Shown: positions 21,661-34,664 of the stretch, one piece after another | How positions within the stretch are numbered: position 1 is the stretch's first letter | How the letters are laid out: every line of letters starts with the position of its first letter | NCBI GenBank assembly: GCA_015501055.1 | Contig: JADNYV010000063.1 | Coordinates: 122,061-186,060, forward strand | DNA: 64,000 nucleotides | From: Mucidula mucida | Lineage: Eukaryota; Basidiomycota; Agaricomycetes; Agaricales; Physalacriaceae | Direction: 5' to 3' | Notes under the pieces: generated by a model | What the model was told of the DNA's origin: nothing | Databases searched by the model: none | What the model saw: the letters and a program-made list of their open reading frames with translations, nothing else | Program-made: the position numbers and the translations under genes

Positions 21661-23031
21661 GGTGGAAATGTAATGGTTATGTGAGAGGGCTAGAGAGGTT
21701 TTGAGGACAATCAATACGAAGTAGAGAGTGGTGCTATATAGGAACACGCACTGTTTGGAAGGACGAATGGTCAGACATCAGTCAAAGGCGACGTATTTAA
21801 GCTCCATGGCCTGGTAAGGCGCTGATTCATCAAATATTACTCTACGTTGGGGTGGACGGACCACTCGGCAAGGAATAGCAGCGGGCTGAGTCGTATGTTT
21901 TTCCTTGCGGACCCAGGCGTCAAAAATCGTCGAGGGGCATCTGCTAATCTGCATCATTGCGGCTTGCTGCTCAAAGCCGTCGGAGTGGGTAGGTATGGGA
22001 CAAGTGATCGCGCAGTGTACGGTCAGTATGTTCTCCACGAAAGCAAGGCAAATGAAGCACCTGACCATGTTGATGATTTAGGGGTCATCCGATCTCCTTT
22101 GCCACTAACTACGTCGTTCCCAACTCATTCCAGCACTAACTACGCATTTTCTTGACATACCTCCGGAAGGGTATAGCGCTCATAAAAACCATGACTTAGC
22201 AGTTACTCGGAATTGAATGGGATGCGTCGATCCCCATGTTTAGGTTATTTTCAGGCGCGTTGGTTTCCTGAGCCATGCTCTGGTCCAAACTTACAGCATA
22301 GGGATACAGCGGCGAGCTCTCTTTCATGTCTTTGCTTGGGCTTCGACTAACATGTCCAGACTAGATCTGTTTACGGGTTGCAGAGAGTATCAATCGACGA
22401 ACTTAAGTATCGGGATTAACGTTCCTTGTATTCACTCACTCACCCTCAATTCAACATGATCTTCGACAATTGTGTCTCCGTAAATCAGGGTAATCTACCT
22501 CTGACTTGACGCATCTACTCCGATTGTGATTTGCCGCCTCGTCCGCTGTTCCTGTGTCTGGCCTTGGGACGCGCTCCTGGAGCCGGAAGAAGGAGTACAG
22601 ATTACGACCGCCAGGACATACGCAGGGCATCTTGATCTCGTTATCAACTGCGGTGTTTAATTCATAGTCATGTATGGTTGCCCAAGCGTATTGCTGTATA
22701 GGTGAATGAAGGCGTTCTGACGAATGAATACCACTCAATATTTCAATAGGAATTACAGTTGGCAATGTTCAATATAGCAGTTGCTATAGACGGAGACAAT
22801 AATCACGCGAATCATATTCAGGACGGGGTACGTGAGGTGATAGTCGCCGTAGATCGACTTACCTCGTTTACGACAACATACGGAGGTTCGGTACCAGCAC
22901 CGTGATCTCTTCATCCCCTCTACAATGGCATGCGTCACTGTGTCTCTCCAAAACTCACGACTTATTTATATGCCAGATCTTAGAGTCTGGTCCTTCCACA
23001 CACTCTCCACTCATACCAACACACCGACGAC
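21661..23031. other. Intergenic between divergent genes
   Basis: No coding feature is supported. The interval separates the minus-strand hydrolase from the plus-strand dehydrogenase and presumably holds both promoters. Confidence 0.4.
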
Positions 23032-24119
23032 ATGCCCGGATTCAATCTCTATCTCTCAGGCGTAGCCCTTGTGGTTGGTGCAGGTACGGAATCCTTATTG
23101 GTATTCAGTTCCTCGCTCATATAGAGCAACTTGTTCCAGGCCAAGGCATGGGCCGCGCTACGGCCCTCGCCTATGCTGAAGCTGGCGTCCGTGGGCTTGT
23201 CCTCGCCGACATAAACGCTACTACGGCAGCGTCCACGGCGAAGGAGGTTGAAGATGTCGCCTCGAACGAGCAGTTTGAAGCTCTGGTCGTTCAGTGCGAT
23301 ATGACGAAGGAGGATAGCGTTAAAGCCATGATACAGACAGCGGTTCAGAAATTCGGCCGTGTGGATTATTGCGCTAATGTAGCTGGAGTAAGTCTTTTCA
23401 TCGGCGACTTCGATCCCGTTCTTATTTTTGCAGTCCTTCGGTCGCGAAAGGAAAAACTTTGCGGACACGCCTGTTGAGGAGTGGCTGCAGATTCAATCGA
23501 TCAACATCAACGGTGTATTCTTCCTCGTGAAGGAGCAGATCAAGATGATGGTGGGTAGTACAAAGCCTGTCGTGATCTCTGCGGAACTAAATATGCGCCC
23601 AGGAAAAACAAGAACGCCTTGTAACTCCTCTTACCTCCGAGACACGACCTGCTGAGAGAGGAAGCATCATCGTTCTTAGCAGCGCTGCTGCAGTCATCGC
23701 CGTCCCGCAAGGTGCCGCGTACACTCATACCAAGTTTGCTATCAATGGATTGACGAAGGCCGCTGGTAAGTTCTCTAGTCTCTAGAATGAATAATCAACG
23801 ATCTTTTGTGCTAGCCCAGGACCACGCCATCGACGGCATCCGTGTTAACGGTGTACTGCCGGGATATACTATGACGCCTGGGCTTGCTGCATTCCCCGGA
23901 GCGTCGCCTCAAGGCGCACAGAAGATCTTGGACGGGAACGCGTTGCATCGGTAAGGATTGAGCTCTCGCTTCGTGTTCAATTTTGAACCCTCCTGCTGTA
24001 GATTTGCGGACCCGAAAGAGATCGGTGACATGATCGTCTTGTTGAGCAGCCCGAGGAATAGCTACATGATTGGCGCGAGTGTGCTAATAGATGGCGGGCA
24101 GACCATTACCGCTGAGTAG
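23032..24119 (+). CDS. Short-chain dehydrogenase/reductase (SDR), classical type
   Basis: Six exons (23032-23083, 23140-23387, 23434-23550, 23603-23765, 23815-23950, 24002-24119) join in frame to 277 residues, the usual SDR length. The nucleotide-binding loop GAGQGMGR (split by intron 1), the acidic residue of LADIN, the NVAG motif, the catalytic Ser in IIVLSSAAA, and Tyr/Lys in YTHTKFA are all present. The C-terminus has the typical PGYTMTPG and a final GASVLIDGG. It should be a soluble NAD(P)(H)-dependent oxidoreductase. The substrate cannot be told from sequence. All splice sites are GT-AG and the frame is intact. Confidence 0.9.
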
Positions 24120-24995
24120 TTTAACGGTAGAAATTTCCTGGTATTATAGACAGAGAATTAATTCTTGAATCGCATTGTAAAACTTGAAGCGTGGGCATCA
24201 ACCGGGCCGAACTCCGGTACTTGTCTTAACCCTCAACTTGCCATCCGTATAATGCTCTTCAGGAAGACGCACATGTAACCTAATTGACTTAATCTCTCAG
24301 AACGATATTCTCGAAAACTTGGCTCTCTTCTTCGCTGAAACAATATAGATGTCCCACAAAATCGCTGACTACTATAGTTTGTTTTTGTTCAATCACTCTC
24401 GCTCACGAAACGAAACTCTTAGTCATTGACCGATTACTATGACCTCCTACCTGCTCTTGAGACTCGGGAGGGAGCGCCGCGTTTAATCTACAGTAACATT
24501 CCATGCTTTCTTCGCCCTGATCTGTTTCACTATCTTATCGAAGGCCTGTGGTTTAGTCTTAGAACGGCGAGTCTTCACCGTCTTTTCAATCCGCAGCACA
24601 GACTGCGTTTTAATCTCGTGTGCTGTTAAGGCCCGGTGTGGGATCATTACCGAGGTACGTAATTTCTAACTTGCGACAATCCTCGAATAAAGAGTTGACG
24701 CCACATTCTATAGCAGTGAAGAGTGACATTTCAAGATTTTTCACGTCGCCACTGCCCCGCACACGGTCCGGAAACATGTCATGCTCACTGATTTTAATAA
24801 TCTCCAACTTGTCCTTATGCTGGCTATTATTCCCTGATTGAAACGCATGCTGTTACTCACCTGGATTCGAAGGCTACTTATGTCGTGATGGAATCTGGAG
24901 AGCAGCAGCTTACCACATCCATCAGACATCCCTAGCCCTTTCATATCTTAGGTCGAACTCGTTGATCTTCGTTCCTTCCCTCCTGTGCGACTAAC
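24120..24995. other. Intergenic, nothing recognised
   Basis: No coding or structured feature is supported between the SDR gene and the start at 24996. Confidence 0.4.
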
Positions 24996-25954
24996 ATGTA
25001 TTCCGTGGAAAAGTCCGGTCGCATCATGCTCCCAGACGAACCGCCCATCTACGACGAGGTCGGATCTGGACAACCAATCTCGTCGTCCGTGTCTCTTCCC
25101 TTCTTGTCGCCTTGTCTCGGCCTTCGAGGTTTGGGCAGGTCCGGAAAGGTCAAGCACACTGTCACTTCCTTGTTACACGACATCGTTCAACCGGTTAAGC
25201 CTGCTGCTGATTCCAAGGACGAGCTATCCCTCGATATCGTATTGCACTGCGCGCGAGCGTGCGCTGCTCATTCCATCGATTTCGGCTCCATCATCCAACG
25301 TCCCAGCATGGAGAATCACTCACCCCTGTACTGGGCAGTGGTGAACGGCCGGGACGAGAATCTCGTCCTGGCGCTCTTGCGCCAGGCGTGCCTCATGAGC
25401 GAAGCCGCTCAGTCTGAATCACGGCTGGGATGTTTGGTGGTGGGAGCCACAGCTCTCTTCGACGCCATCAGTCATGAGCTCCATGTGCAGATGAACTACA
25501 TCGACCGTATGCTCCTCACTGCCAACGCCCCGCCCGACGTCGCCAAAGTCCACAAACATCCAGAATCCGCCGACGAGTTCGACGTCTTCTTGGAGGTGCG
25601 CGCATGGTTGCGGGGAGGAATGTCATGGCCGACTTCATCGCCCATGGTCGGGTCTGGCGTCTGAGCTTTTGGGTAGCGGAGAAGGACGAGAAGTATCTCG
25701 GGTTCTTCAACTCTGGCAGAGTTCTCAAGGGTCAGTGGGTTGTCAAGTTTGAGACGCTCGAGAACGCCGGGTCCGAAGGGGAGGCATTTCCAATTCGGTT
25801 ATCTTTTGTGGTTGGCACTACGCCGTTTGAAGTGGAGTTGAAGAGATTATACCGCGGGGACAAGTGTATCTATGGATACATCACTGGATTGCGTAAACTA
25901 ATCCCCGCTTTCAGTGCGCCGCATGATGATGATGTTCTATGCGCCACGCTTTGA
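24996..25954 (+). CDS. Uncharacterised Agaricomycete protein (one apparent frameshift)
   Basis: The first frame runs from MYSVEKSGRIMLPDEPPIYD at 24996. It contains an ankyrin-like segment SPLYWAVVNGRDENLVLALL and continues to about 25600. There the protein-like sequence passes, with a shift equal to one missing base, into the frame that includes MADFIAHGRVWRLSFWVAEK and ends at 25954. Together they give about 320 residues with a proline-rich start, helical middle and beta-rich end. This layout is common among unnamed Agaricomycete proteins. No catalytic motif is visible. No intron signal explains the shift near 25600, so it is either a lesion or a base error. Confidence 0.6.
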
Positions 25955-26103
25955 ATGCCAGGGCCGTTTCCGAAGCCTAATGAAGCGTAGATACGTTATT
26001 TACCTCCAACGTTGAGCATGATAACTAGCAGAACAAATCCTGAATCATTTGTGAAATATTACATTGCAAACCCAACATTATCGTTTTACAAGAAAGATGT
26101 ACA

Positions 26104-27625
26104 TCAAACGTATATTTGTTCTTTGAAACCCGGAAGGATTGTCGCAGTCCGGTCCTCAGGCCCACGATAGCCCTTCTGCCTCTGCCACGACTGTTTCGCG
26201 AACGTCCACTCTGTGCGTCAAATTAGAGCTTTGATGATTATAGCATCCAAGAAAGAACATACCCTCCATCGTAGGAACCTTGTTCCCAGATTTCTCAAAC
26301 TCATTCTCCGTGTAACCTTCTCTCTGAAGGACGGGCGATTCCTTCACGGTGGCAAGCACAACGTCGTTATGAGGCCGAGAAAAGTACAACAAGCCCAAAC
26401 GGTCGACATGGCGCTGATCCGGAGGGGGCACAGTAACACTTTTCATCAATCGCATATGAGCTCGTCTCGATCTGTGAAGAGGACTCACCGATGAACAGTG
26501 CTCTTAACATATCCACCCGTCAAGAACTGCAACGCATCGCACGCGTTCACCGTCAGCGTCGCGTTCTGGGGCTTCACCCACTTCCACTCGTTCGTCGAAT
26601 GGTAGCGAATTTGCAGGCCTGCGACGGGCTGGCGGAAGAGGAGCGTGAAGCTGCCGAGATCGGTGTGACCATAGGACCACGTCTTGAGCTTCGCCGATTC
26701 CTCCGGAGTGTATTTGCTGTATTTCATGTAGCGGAGGTGGTCCTGGGTGGGATCGTCAGCGTCATACTCGTTACCAGCATCATGATGAATAGAACGTACC
26801 TCGCTTTTCACCTCATACCGGTGAATGTTTGTGAAGTGGTCCTCAGGGAGTTCGAGAGCGATGGCGAGTAGGACAAAGAGGGGATCCAGGACTTCACTGT
26901 GAAGCGACTTTATAGGACTTGGTGAGTACCATTGATAGTAGTTGCGGGGGGTATACTCACCCTAGCAAACTGTTCTACCTCCTTGATGTTTTCCTCGACG
27001 ACAGGTGGATGCACCTGGGGGAAGTCGCCGTTGAACTCTAATACACATCGATTAAATGACGGTACGACACAAGCAATATTGAGTAGTAACGCACTCGGAA
27101 TGTTATAAATCTCGACACGGTCCCTTAGACCGCTTTCGGTATCGATGCTAAAAGGAAATGAATGAAAAGCCATCGAATGATCAAGACGCATGACATACAT
27201 TCGTCTCCCAGCCGGCACATAACCATTAAACTTCCCCTGCTCTATCACAACATCACGTCCCATGCAACGAGGAGCATAAATGCGCACTCACCCAATCCTT
27301 CGGGCTTGTACTTGAGCTTCTCCTCAAGGGGCAGCTCATAGAATCGTTTCCCCAGATGAAACTGCTTATCGACGCGCTCCTGGGTGATGTTGAAGTTCTT
27401 CACATAGAAGAAGCCCTTCTCGCGGACGGCGTATATCAACGTATCCGCGAGCTGCTTCCGGCCTTCCGGGGTGCTGTAGAGACTGAAATCGAGCGTTAAG
27501 AGTTCAGCCCAGTCGAGGTTCTCCTATAATCAGTCGTCAGATCTCGAACTCTCTACGGAGTAAGTCGATTCGAATCGTACCTTGGTTTCGGGTACATAAT
27601 CGAAAGATCCAAATTGAGCGACCAT
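26104..27625 (-). CDS. Isopenicillin-N-synthase-like 2OG-Fe(II) oxygenase
   Basis: The start is MVAQFGSFDYVPETK (27625). Successive exons encode the N-terminal DIOX region (REKGFFYVKNFN, FYELPLEEKLKYKPEG), a central helical part, and the jelly roll with GHTDLGSFTLLF (first His and Asp iron ligands), KSTVHRV (second His) and LYFSRP (Arg for the co-substrate carboxylate). All expected ligands are present. Introns are about 45-65 nt. The family oxidises diverse small molecules using 2-oxoglutarate or, in true IPNS, the substrate alone; the substrate here is unknown. The predicted C-terminus ends ...GFKEQIYV. The gene appears intact. Confidence 0.85.
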
Positions 27626-28513
27626 GATGAATTGAACAAGGACGTTGGAGAGGGAGGTTGATAACAGTGGATAGTTCGCGGAGTGAGAGTTTATATCGGT
27701 TCCTCGCCAGCGCAGTACAGCTGATTAAAATGAGAAGGACTGGACTAATCAGGGTTTAGTATGACGCTATCGGTGTCGCCTGGGGAAGTTTTGATGGCGT
27801 GCGTAGAGGCTCTACCCCGGTGATCTGAATTCGAGGGTGGAGATGTGGGATTTGTGACTGTTCGATAGAAAGTGTAGGTCAGAATCATAGGTGTCAGATT
27901 GTAAGACAAACCGAGTCAATCGTCGGCTACTGAATAATCCATGTCTATTGTGAACGAAATCCGAATCAATCCAAAGATAATCCTCGATGAAATGATAGCG
28001 GTGATATTATATCGAGTGTGAAGCTCCTCAGCTGACCGTGCACGCCATTTGGTCTTCTTCAAACGAAATCCATAGCGCCATGCCGTGTCTAAATGAGCAA
28101 CGGGTTATCAGCTATAGGACTTATCGGAGAACATAGATAACGCTGACCAGCAACCTATATACTAAAAGCGTGCTATTGAGATGTCAGAGCCGCGGTCAAG
28201 CGATTGTGCGATGGACGCCACATCCGAGTCGGTACAAGCGCGTGCTGCGCAGCACGTGGCATAGCAGTAAGAGTATGAGATATTGCCTCCAACGAGTACC
28301 TGAAAGCAACTAAAAGAGGTTTCGGAGAAAAGTCAGTCAAGGAATGGGAAAACGTGTATGAGGTGAAGTGGTCTTCGCTGCCGAGGATAGATATCAACAG
28401 GAAGATGTCCAATTTGGTTGGGGAGGAACGGATCTCGAGTAAAGAAAAAACACATCGATTAAACCTGCAAGTTAATTGTATACACGTTGCGATCCACATT
28501 TCGAAAAGCATCA
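27626..28513. other. Intergenic, nothing recognised
   Basis: No supported gene between the oxygenase start and the 3' end of family member E. Confidence 0.4.
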
Positions 28514-31266
28514 TCATTCAGAATCAGTCATGGTATCCCCAGTATCGCCTTCTTCGGCGCCAAAATCGAGCGGTGCGATAGAAGACGAACTGATATCTTG
28601 AGGACCCAGATCTTCAGCTTCCTCTTCTCCCGCTACCATAGCGGCAGCATCACCAGTGACGATCGTAGTCGTATCACCGGCACCACCAGCCGTAGACGCC
28701 TCAATCGATGTGTCGTCTGGCGTTGTGACCGGCACATCTACTCGGAGACCGCTCGAGATCGACACATTCTTCACACTACGAGCATAATGGTTCTCGAGAC
28801 CGTCAGCGATACCATGTCTGCCTCCCGAGTCAGTATTGTGCAACACAAAGTCGGCGTAAAAATAGACTGACACAGTACGCAGATGTTCCACCCGATTTTC
28901 TGGGCCGACAGGCACCACGCCACAGTGATTGCAAACGAAGGCGTATGCTGAAAACCACTGAGACGTAACTTCTAGCTTCAACGAGGAAAGCATCTCGGCT
29001 TTGGCGCGCGTAAGGAATTCGGGGTCGGTAACACGCTCCAGTCTTCCAAAGTGCTCGTGGTTCTATATGTGCGTCAGTACAATAGGCCGGTGCGAACTTT
29101 GATATGCTCACCATGGCCGCCCGCCAGCGCATGAGATAGGAAACCTTGGATCCCAGAGGTTGCCACAACCTGGTCTGACAGTAATCACATCGAAAGAATG
29201 CATCTGTAGCGTCCAGGTCTTGAATAGTGGCACTCGCCGGGTCGAGACCACATAAACGAATGATATCTTCACACTTCGTACGGATATCCTCGTCGACTGC
29301 CTTTATCCTCGTATAATCCCAAGACGTGGTTAGGATGCCATCGATGTTTGACCTAACGATAAAGCACCCATGCGAGGCAAAGTAGGGATAATGCAAAACG
29401 GGATGACTAGAGCAATGGGCACACGTGAAAGCGTTAGCTGCCAACGATAGATCGGCATCTCGACCGAGCGCAGAGAGTTTTGACTGGAGCTCATTCTCCT
29501 GCTGCTGGCGCCACGATGCGCATATGTCGGGTAGAGTCGTTACTGCTTCGGCGAAATCATCTTCAAGGAGATCTTGGTCGTAGGGCGTGTTCTTTATCAT
29601 ATCTTGAAACGGTTGGAGACTGGGAATAATGGAAGAGTCTGGAATGACTGGAATTTCAGGCATGCCTGAAAGAATGGATTTGCAAAGGTCCATCACGAGG
29701 CGGATACGCCTAGGAACTGCGGTGCGTATCTTCTTCGCAAGTAGTTCGTCACGAATGCCTGACATTACCGCAGTGAGAGTAGGTTCGATATTGTCCCAAA
29801 CTTGCAAATCATGGGTAAACGAGCGGATGAAGGAAGAAGAAACGTACTCCGATCCGTTAGCGCCTTTGCTTGATTGGCAAGTTTGTGCGACCGAATAGTC
29901 TGCAGCGCGTCGTAGTCCTTCAATTCTTCAGCCCACCCATCAGCTTGGAGACGTCCGAGGATACTGAACCACTTTCAGTTCATGAGAAAGCGTGGTTAAT
30001 TAAATATCCAGTACCTCATTAGTCTTTTTTCGCGAAGGGCGGCCAGTTCCGCCGTTCGGCTCTTCTTCTTGGTCGTCAACCATCTCTCATATGGCTTGCA
30101 CGACTACCAAGAAACGGACCAGAATGAACATACGGAGAGCAGCAATCAGCGAGCGAAGAACTCACATTAGCAAGAGCCGTGTACTTCTGGATTTGTTCCG
30201 GAAACCAGGCTCGAAAATCTGAAGTGTTCTTACATTCTGTAACAAGGCGTTGATACGTCGCCAAATGATAGTAGGTAGTACGTCTCGCTGAGAAATCATA
30301 TAGTGAGCTCTATGTCGTCGAGAGAGTGATACACAAATACATGAGTAACGTCCCGAAGATGCGATGAGGGTGTATTTTGGCGTTATAATAGCAAGGTCTT
30401 GATATCGGGGTGACAGCCGCGCAAGATGTTCAACATTCGCCGTCATGCTACACAGAAAGACGTCGATTAACCAAAAATCATTTGGTCAATTCACGCAAAC
30501 TCACATTGCATTGGATTCTAAGCAATACTTGCAAAGTCGGAGACGCACCTCCCATTGCACGCTCTGAGTGAAACCGTTGCCGCATTCCTGCAGAGTTTTT
30601 CGAGAGTTAGCATTTCACGGCGTAGATGATCAACCTACATGGCAATGCCTGTCGAATAATAGATTGATATACTGAGGATCATTGAGGTCGTCGGGCTTTG
30701 GGGGTATTCCTTGTGTAGCCAATCTCGCCCGTTCCCAGATGAAAGCTGAAGATTTGCTCATGAGGAGCTGGCGAAGATCCTTGGTAGTCCGGCTGATGCG
30801 TAGCAAATCGATGGGGTCCAAATATGAGAATATCTATAACTGGGATTGAGACAAAAGCAAATACCAGTAGAAGCTGCGCACGGACCTCGAACAATACGTC
30901 GAGCGGAGTATCGGTCATCTTCTGCAATATGCCTCGTTTCCCTCTAACTCTTTTCCGCTGGCTTGGCGCCTCTTGCACCGCAGAGTCGGATGCCATTCCT
31001 TTGGCACGTTTCTCCTTTCTCTTGGGAGCAGGCGCCTTATCTTCTGCTGTCTCTCCGTCGGTAGCGTTGCCACTGTCGTCGTCATCGTCGGCGTCGGCGT
31101 CATCCTCGACGTCGTCCTCTTCGGATTCCGGAGTTGCCATCCGACGGCGCTTGGCCGCTGGCTTGGGGACAGGGGGTGCTCCGGGTATGGATTTAGGAGT
31201 CGCAGAGCGCGTCGGTCGCGACGTCGAGCTCGCCGCCGCAATCCTTTGGGAGCGACGAGGCGGCAT
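28514..31266 (-). CDS. F-box-like/zinc-finger family member E
   Basis: About ten exons. The N-terminus (MPPRRSQRIAAAS; an in-frame ATG 18 nt upstream at 31284 is possible) is basic, then acidic and low-complexity. The F-box-like segment is PLDVLFE / IFSYLDPIDLLRISRTTKDL, split by intron 1. The CxxC...CxxC module is RHCHECGN ... LCKYC. A long exon (to 29807) has FTCAHC ... LHYPYFASHGCF and FFRCDYC. The C-terminal finger is CNHC ... HLRTVH, where the last His follows an intron. A Thr/Ala/Glu-rich tail ends at 28514. F-box proteins usually recruit substrates to SCF ubiquitin ligases; that role is inferred only from the F-box-like segment. All exons I checked read without breaks. Confidence 0.75.
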
Positions 31267-31318
31267 AGGATGGTGGTGGTACAAAAGAGACCGGCGTGAA
31301 TTTAAAAATCGCCGCGGT

Positions 31319-31332
31319 CAGGTGATCGTAGG
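31319..31332 (+). promoter_or_regulatory. Shared family promoter motif (member E)
   Basis: CAGGTGATCGTAGG, 53 bp before the ATG at 31266 of the minus-strand gene; motif orientation relative to the gene is the same as in the other six members. Confidence 0.55.
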
Positions 31333-31770
31333 ATGAGTCAGTTCTTAGTCCGCTCAACGCCTTCTTCTGACTCTGAGCTACATATAACTGATCGTCCCGT
31401 AGTCAAAGCATAACCCATTATCTACTGGATGTTAAGTAGGAGCAGAAACGTCAGCTTGACATATTTACTAGAATCATAGACAACGAACCAAGTTTCCAAC
31501 AAGTGCTTCTCCTCACTGGCATGTTACAACGCAACAGGCTTAGCATCATTCACTCTTGACACCCTTTCCATAGAGACGTGACTCTTAACACCTTTGACGC
31601 AATCACCACAGTCAATCGCTCGCATCGCATCGCTCGAACACCCTCTCGGGCGGCTCTCTGATCTCACTGAGCGGGCAGTCAGCATCAAGTCAGCATACGT
31701 CCTGCATATACTTCCGATAATCAATCATCAATCCCCTCTTTGAAAAATAGGACGTCCAGGAAAAAATGTC

Positions 31771-31776
31771 AGCGGA
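31771..31776 (-). terminator. Pol III terminator candidate for tRNA-Cys
   Basis: A run of six T on the minus strand, 15 nt beyond the tRNA 3' end, as expected for RNA polymerase III termination. Confidence 0.6.
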
Positions 31777-31791
31777 ATCTGTCTATTAGAG

Positions 31792-31874
31792 AGACCTCGA
31801 CGTGGTTCGAACACGTGACCCTGCGATACTGAGCCAACTGCAATCGCATGCTCTGGCCACTGAGCTACGAAGTC
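31792..31874 (-). tRNA. tRNA-Cys(GCA) with a 10-nt intron
   Basis: The minus strand folds into a full cloverleaf: acceptor GACTTCG/CGAGGTC (one G-U pair), D-stem GCTC/GAGC, anticodon stem TGCGA/TCGCA, T-stem ACGTG/CACGT with loop TTCGAAC. The anticodon loop is TTGCAG, then a 10-nt insert (TTGGCTCAGT), then A. This places the intron at the canonical position after base 37 and gives anticodon GCA. The discriminator base is T (U73), the usual identity element of tRNA-Cys. The gene is 83 nt with the intron and 73 nt without. It lies between family members E and F. Confidence 0.9.
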
Positions 31875-32202
31875 TGTGCATCGACGCTTACACAGATGTC
31901 CTTAACTCTAGCGTCCGGATCCGACAACCACTCCAGAGACTCAACCCGCCACTGGAATCACCACTCGTCACACGGAAAAGGTTCAGGTCATTTGAACTCG
32001 ACATTAGGCTAAGTCCCAAGGCAACTTCGGGGCAACGTCCTTTGAACTAAGAATGCACATGGACTTGGGAAGTTCTGACTCCTCACGTCCCCGCACTTCT
32101 GGATCTAAGACTGTTCTGGCTCCTAAGTGATATCTGGCCGACAAATCAACCGGAGTACACGTTTTACAAATAAAATCTACAATCTACGCAATAACACAAA
32201 GC
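31875..32202. other. Short intergenic stretch
   Basis: Nothing recognised between the tRNA 5' end and the 3' end of member F. Confidence 0.4.
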
Positions 32203-34604
32203 TCAATTCTTAACCTTGTCCCCGTCCTGACGCCAAACCTGAACCTTCAGCCCATTTAACCCCATATACCTTAATCCACGTCTATAATGGTCCACAGCCT
32301 CGAAGTCGCCATCCATACCATGCCTAAAAACAAGTCAGTACGCGAAACGAATTTCCAGTAGCAAGAAAGGGACTCACGCAGAACGAAGATGCTCAGCCCG
32401 TGCATACACCTCAACATTACAATGAACACAAACAGCTGCCTGAAAATCATATTCCAGTTCCTTCTCCAAAACGCGTTTCTCTTGTCTACGCCCCAAGGCG
32501 AGTAGTTCAGCATCTACAACACGACGGACTTTCTCGGCATGTTGATGGTTCTACAACGAATCAGTTCGATCGCGATTAGGAGGATAGAAGAGACTCACCA
32601 TAGCTGTCCGCCAACGCATGAAACGAAACGCCTTCAAACCATTCACGGACTTCCGTCCCGAGTCACAAAGCTCACACCAGAAAAACACATCCGTGCCATC
32701 CATATCCTCAGCAGTCGCCGTCGCCGGATTCAAACCGCCCATCTTTACAACGCTCCCGCAGTGGTCGTACTGAATCTGGCTTATAGCCCTCACGGTCTCA
32801 TTGCTCCAAACCTCGACTTTAATTTCGTGACCGACAACAGCAGTGGACAAGAAACAGCGATGATTGGCGTAATAAGGATAATGAAAGATTGAATGTGGCT
32901 GGGTGCACTTGTGGTCGGTGATCGAGCAGGTGAAGCCGTTGACGACCAAGGACAGATCTTCGCTGCGTCCCAGGTTTCGGAGGAGGGCTTTTAAGTGTGT
33001 CTCCTGTTCCTGTCTCCACTTCTCGCATATCGCGGGGACATTCTCCAGTGCTTTTGTTAGCGCAGTCGTGGCGTCTTCTGCAGGGGGCGTATTGTTGATA
33101 ATATTGAGGAATGGTTGATATACGCAAAGCGCCGACGCAGGTGGATTGCGTGGCGTTTCCGGCAGTGTTGTGAACAAGGATTTGCAGAGCTTCTCAAGGA
33201 CACTCGTTCGCTCGGAGATGGCACGTTGCCACTTTCGCTTGAGCTCATCAGCACGAATTTCAGACAGGATCGCCGTAAGCGTGGGTCTCATGGCTTCCCA
33301 TTCTGAATGGATTTAGATTTTTGACGAAGGGACACGGTGAGAAGAGACATACCTCGGGCGATCAGTATCCTCGATTGACGTACTAGCGGGTGCCCATCTA
33401 CTAGTGCACCGGCGGTTTGCGGAAGCTTTAGTTCTGCTGCCCACCCATCCGCCTTCAGTTTATCCACGATGCTACCTCGACGTCAGCCTATGCCGAACGG
33501 GTAATGAGTGACGGTACCTGTGATGTCGCAGCTTCATACACTTGACTCCCTCTGCAGGTCGGATAGTCGTAATAGATATCCACCATATCTCGTGTTGCTC
33601 GTAGGACTGTCAAAGGAGGTGAGAATATATTCATCCATCTCTGCCATCTATAAAGACTCACCTGAACCAAATCCTTGTGCTCCTCTTGTTTCTGCGAAAA
33701 CCAGGTCGTATACTGCGACGTTCCACGCCGGAGGGCAGCGCTCTCCTGGATGAGCCGTCGCAACGAGCCCCAATGATACAATCGGTGGTCCGTTTCTGAC
33801 CGGACAAGTTCAACATTTGCAGAATACAAGAGACTCGGAGGAAGAATACATACCATCTGGAATATCGTAATGTGGAGTGATTGTTAGCAGGTCGCGGACT
33901 TTGGTGGGATCTCCAAGATTTTGAAAACGAAGTGCGTTCTCGGTGGTCATACTACAAGTAATGAGTGAGATTGTCCAGGTAAAAGTGCCGCGTTGCACAC
34001 ACATGGTCGAATCGAACAAGCATGTCCTGCAAAGCCTCATACGTATGGCCCACTGAATATAGTCCGTGACGTTCAAACAATGCTAAGCGGCGAGTAAGAA
34101 TGCGAATACTCAACCAAAGAATACACGTACATGACACCGCTTGTCGAACACTAGCTCTGCGTACTGCGGCTCGTTCAAGCCCTCGAGGATTGGAGGAAGA
34201 CCTGGCACTCCCTCCAGCGCCTTGCGCCAGGCAGACTTTGTCGAGTCGCTCATGAGGATTGGGTGCAGCCGCTCCAAGCGGCACATGTTCAATAGGTCGC
34301 TTACGCGCAAGTGCGACAATATCTAGTGCACACGAAATGAGAAACAAGGTAGTACGTCAGAGCTTAAAATGCTATGCACCTCTAATTGGACGTCGAAAGG
34401 AATATCGAACAAGCGCTTTAGTGATTTTCCTCCTCGTTCCCCGGTCGCCACGACTTGACTGGAAGACTCAACCGAAGCGCTAGCCTTGACACGCTTGTGG
34501 GGCCTGCTGGGCGACATTTGGTTTGCACTGTCTACGTCCTGTAATGCTGCCAGTGGTCTCGCGACGGCCATCTGGTGGGAGGGACGAGAGGGTGCAGACG
34601 ACAT
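32203..34604 (-). CDS. F-box-like/zinc-finger family member F
   Basis: The N-terminus is MSSAPSRPSHQMAVARP, shorter and less basic than in E. F-box-like segment: PFDVQLE / ILSHLRVSDLLNMCRLERL. CxxC module: KRCHHCLN ... LCRTC, formed by splicing two exons. Later exons carry the TITPHYDIPD and LKADGWAAELK segments, then the long exon (to 33291) with EIRADELKRKW, FHYPYYANHRCF and FFWCELC. The C-terminal finger is CVHC ... HLRSAH, again with the final His at the start of the last exon, and the protein ends DGDKVKN at 32203. All exons read without breaks. Function by family inference only (substrate adaptor-like). Confidence 0.75.
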
Positions 34605-34664
34605 GGTGGTGGATGAAAGTAGTCATTCCATTGTTTCCGGCACAATAAAAGAATGTGACAGGAT

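Noticed and set aside
30824..31336. Plus-strand frame of 170 residues with Ser/Val-rich low complexity
   Set aside because: Antisense to the acidic low-complexity exon of family member E.
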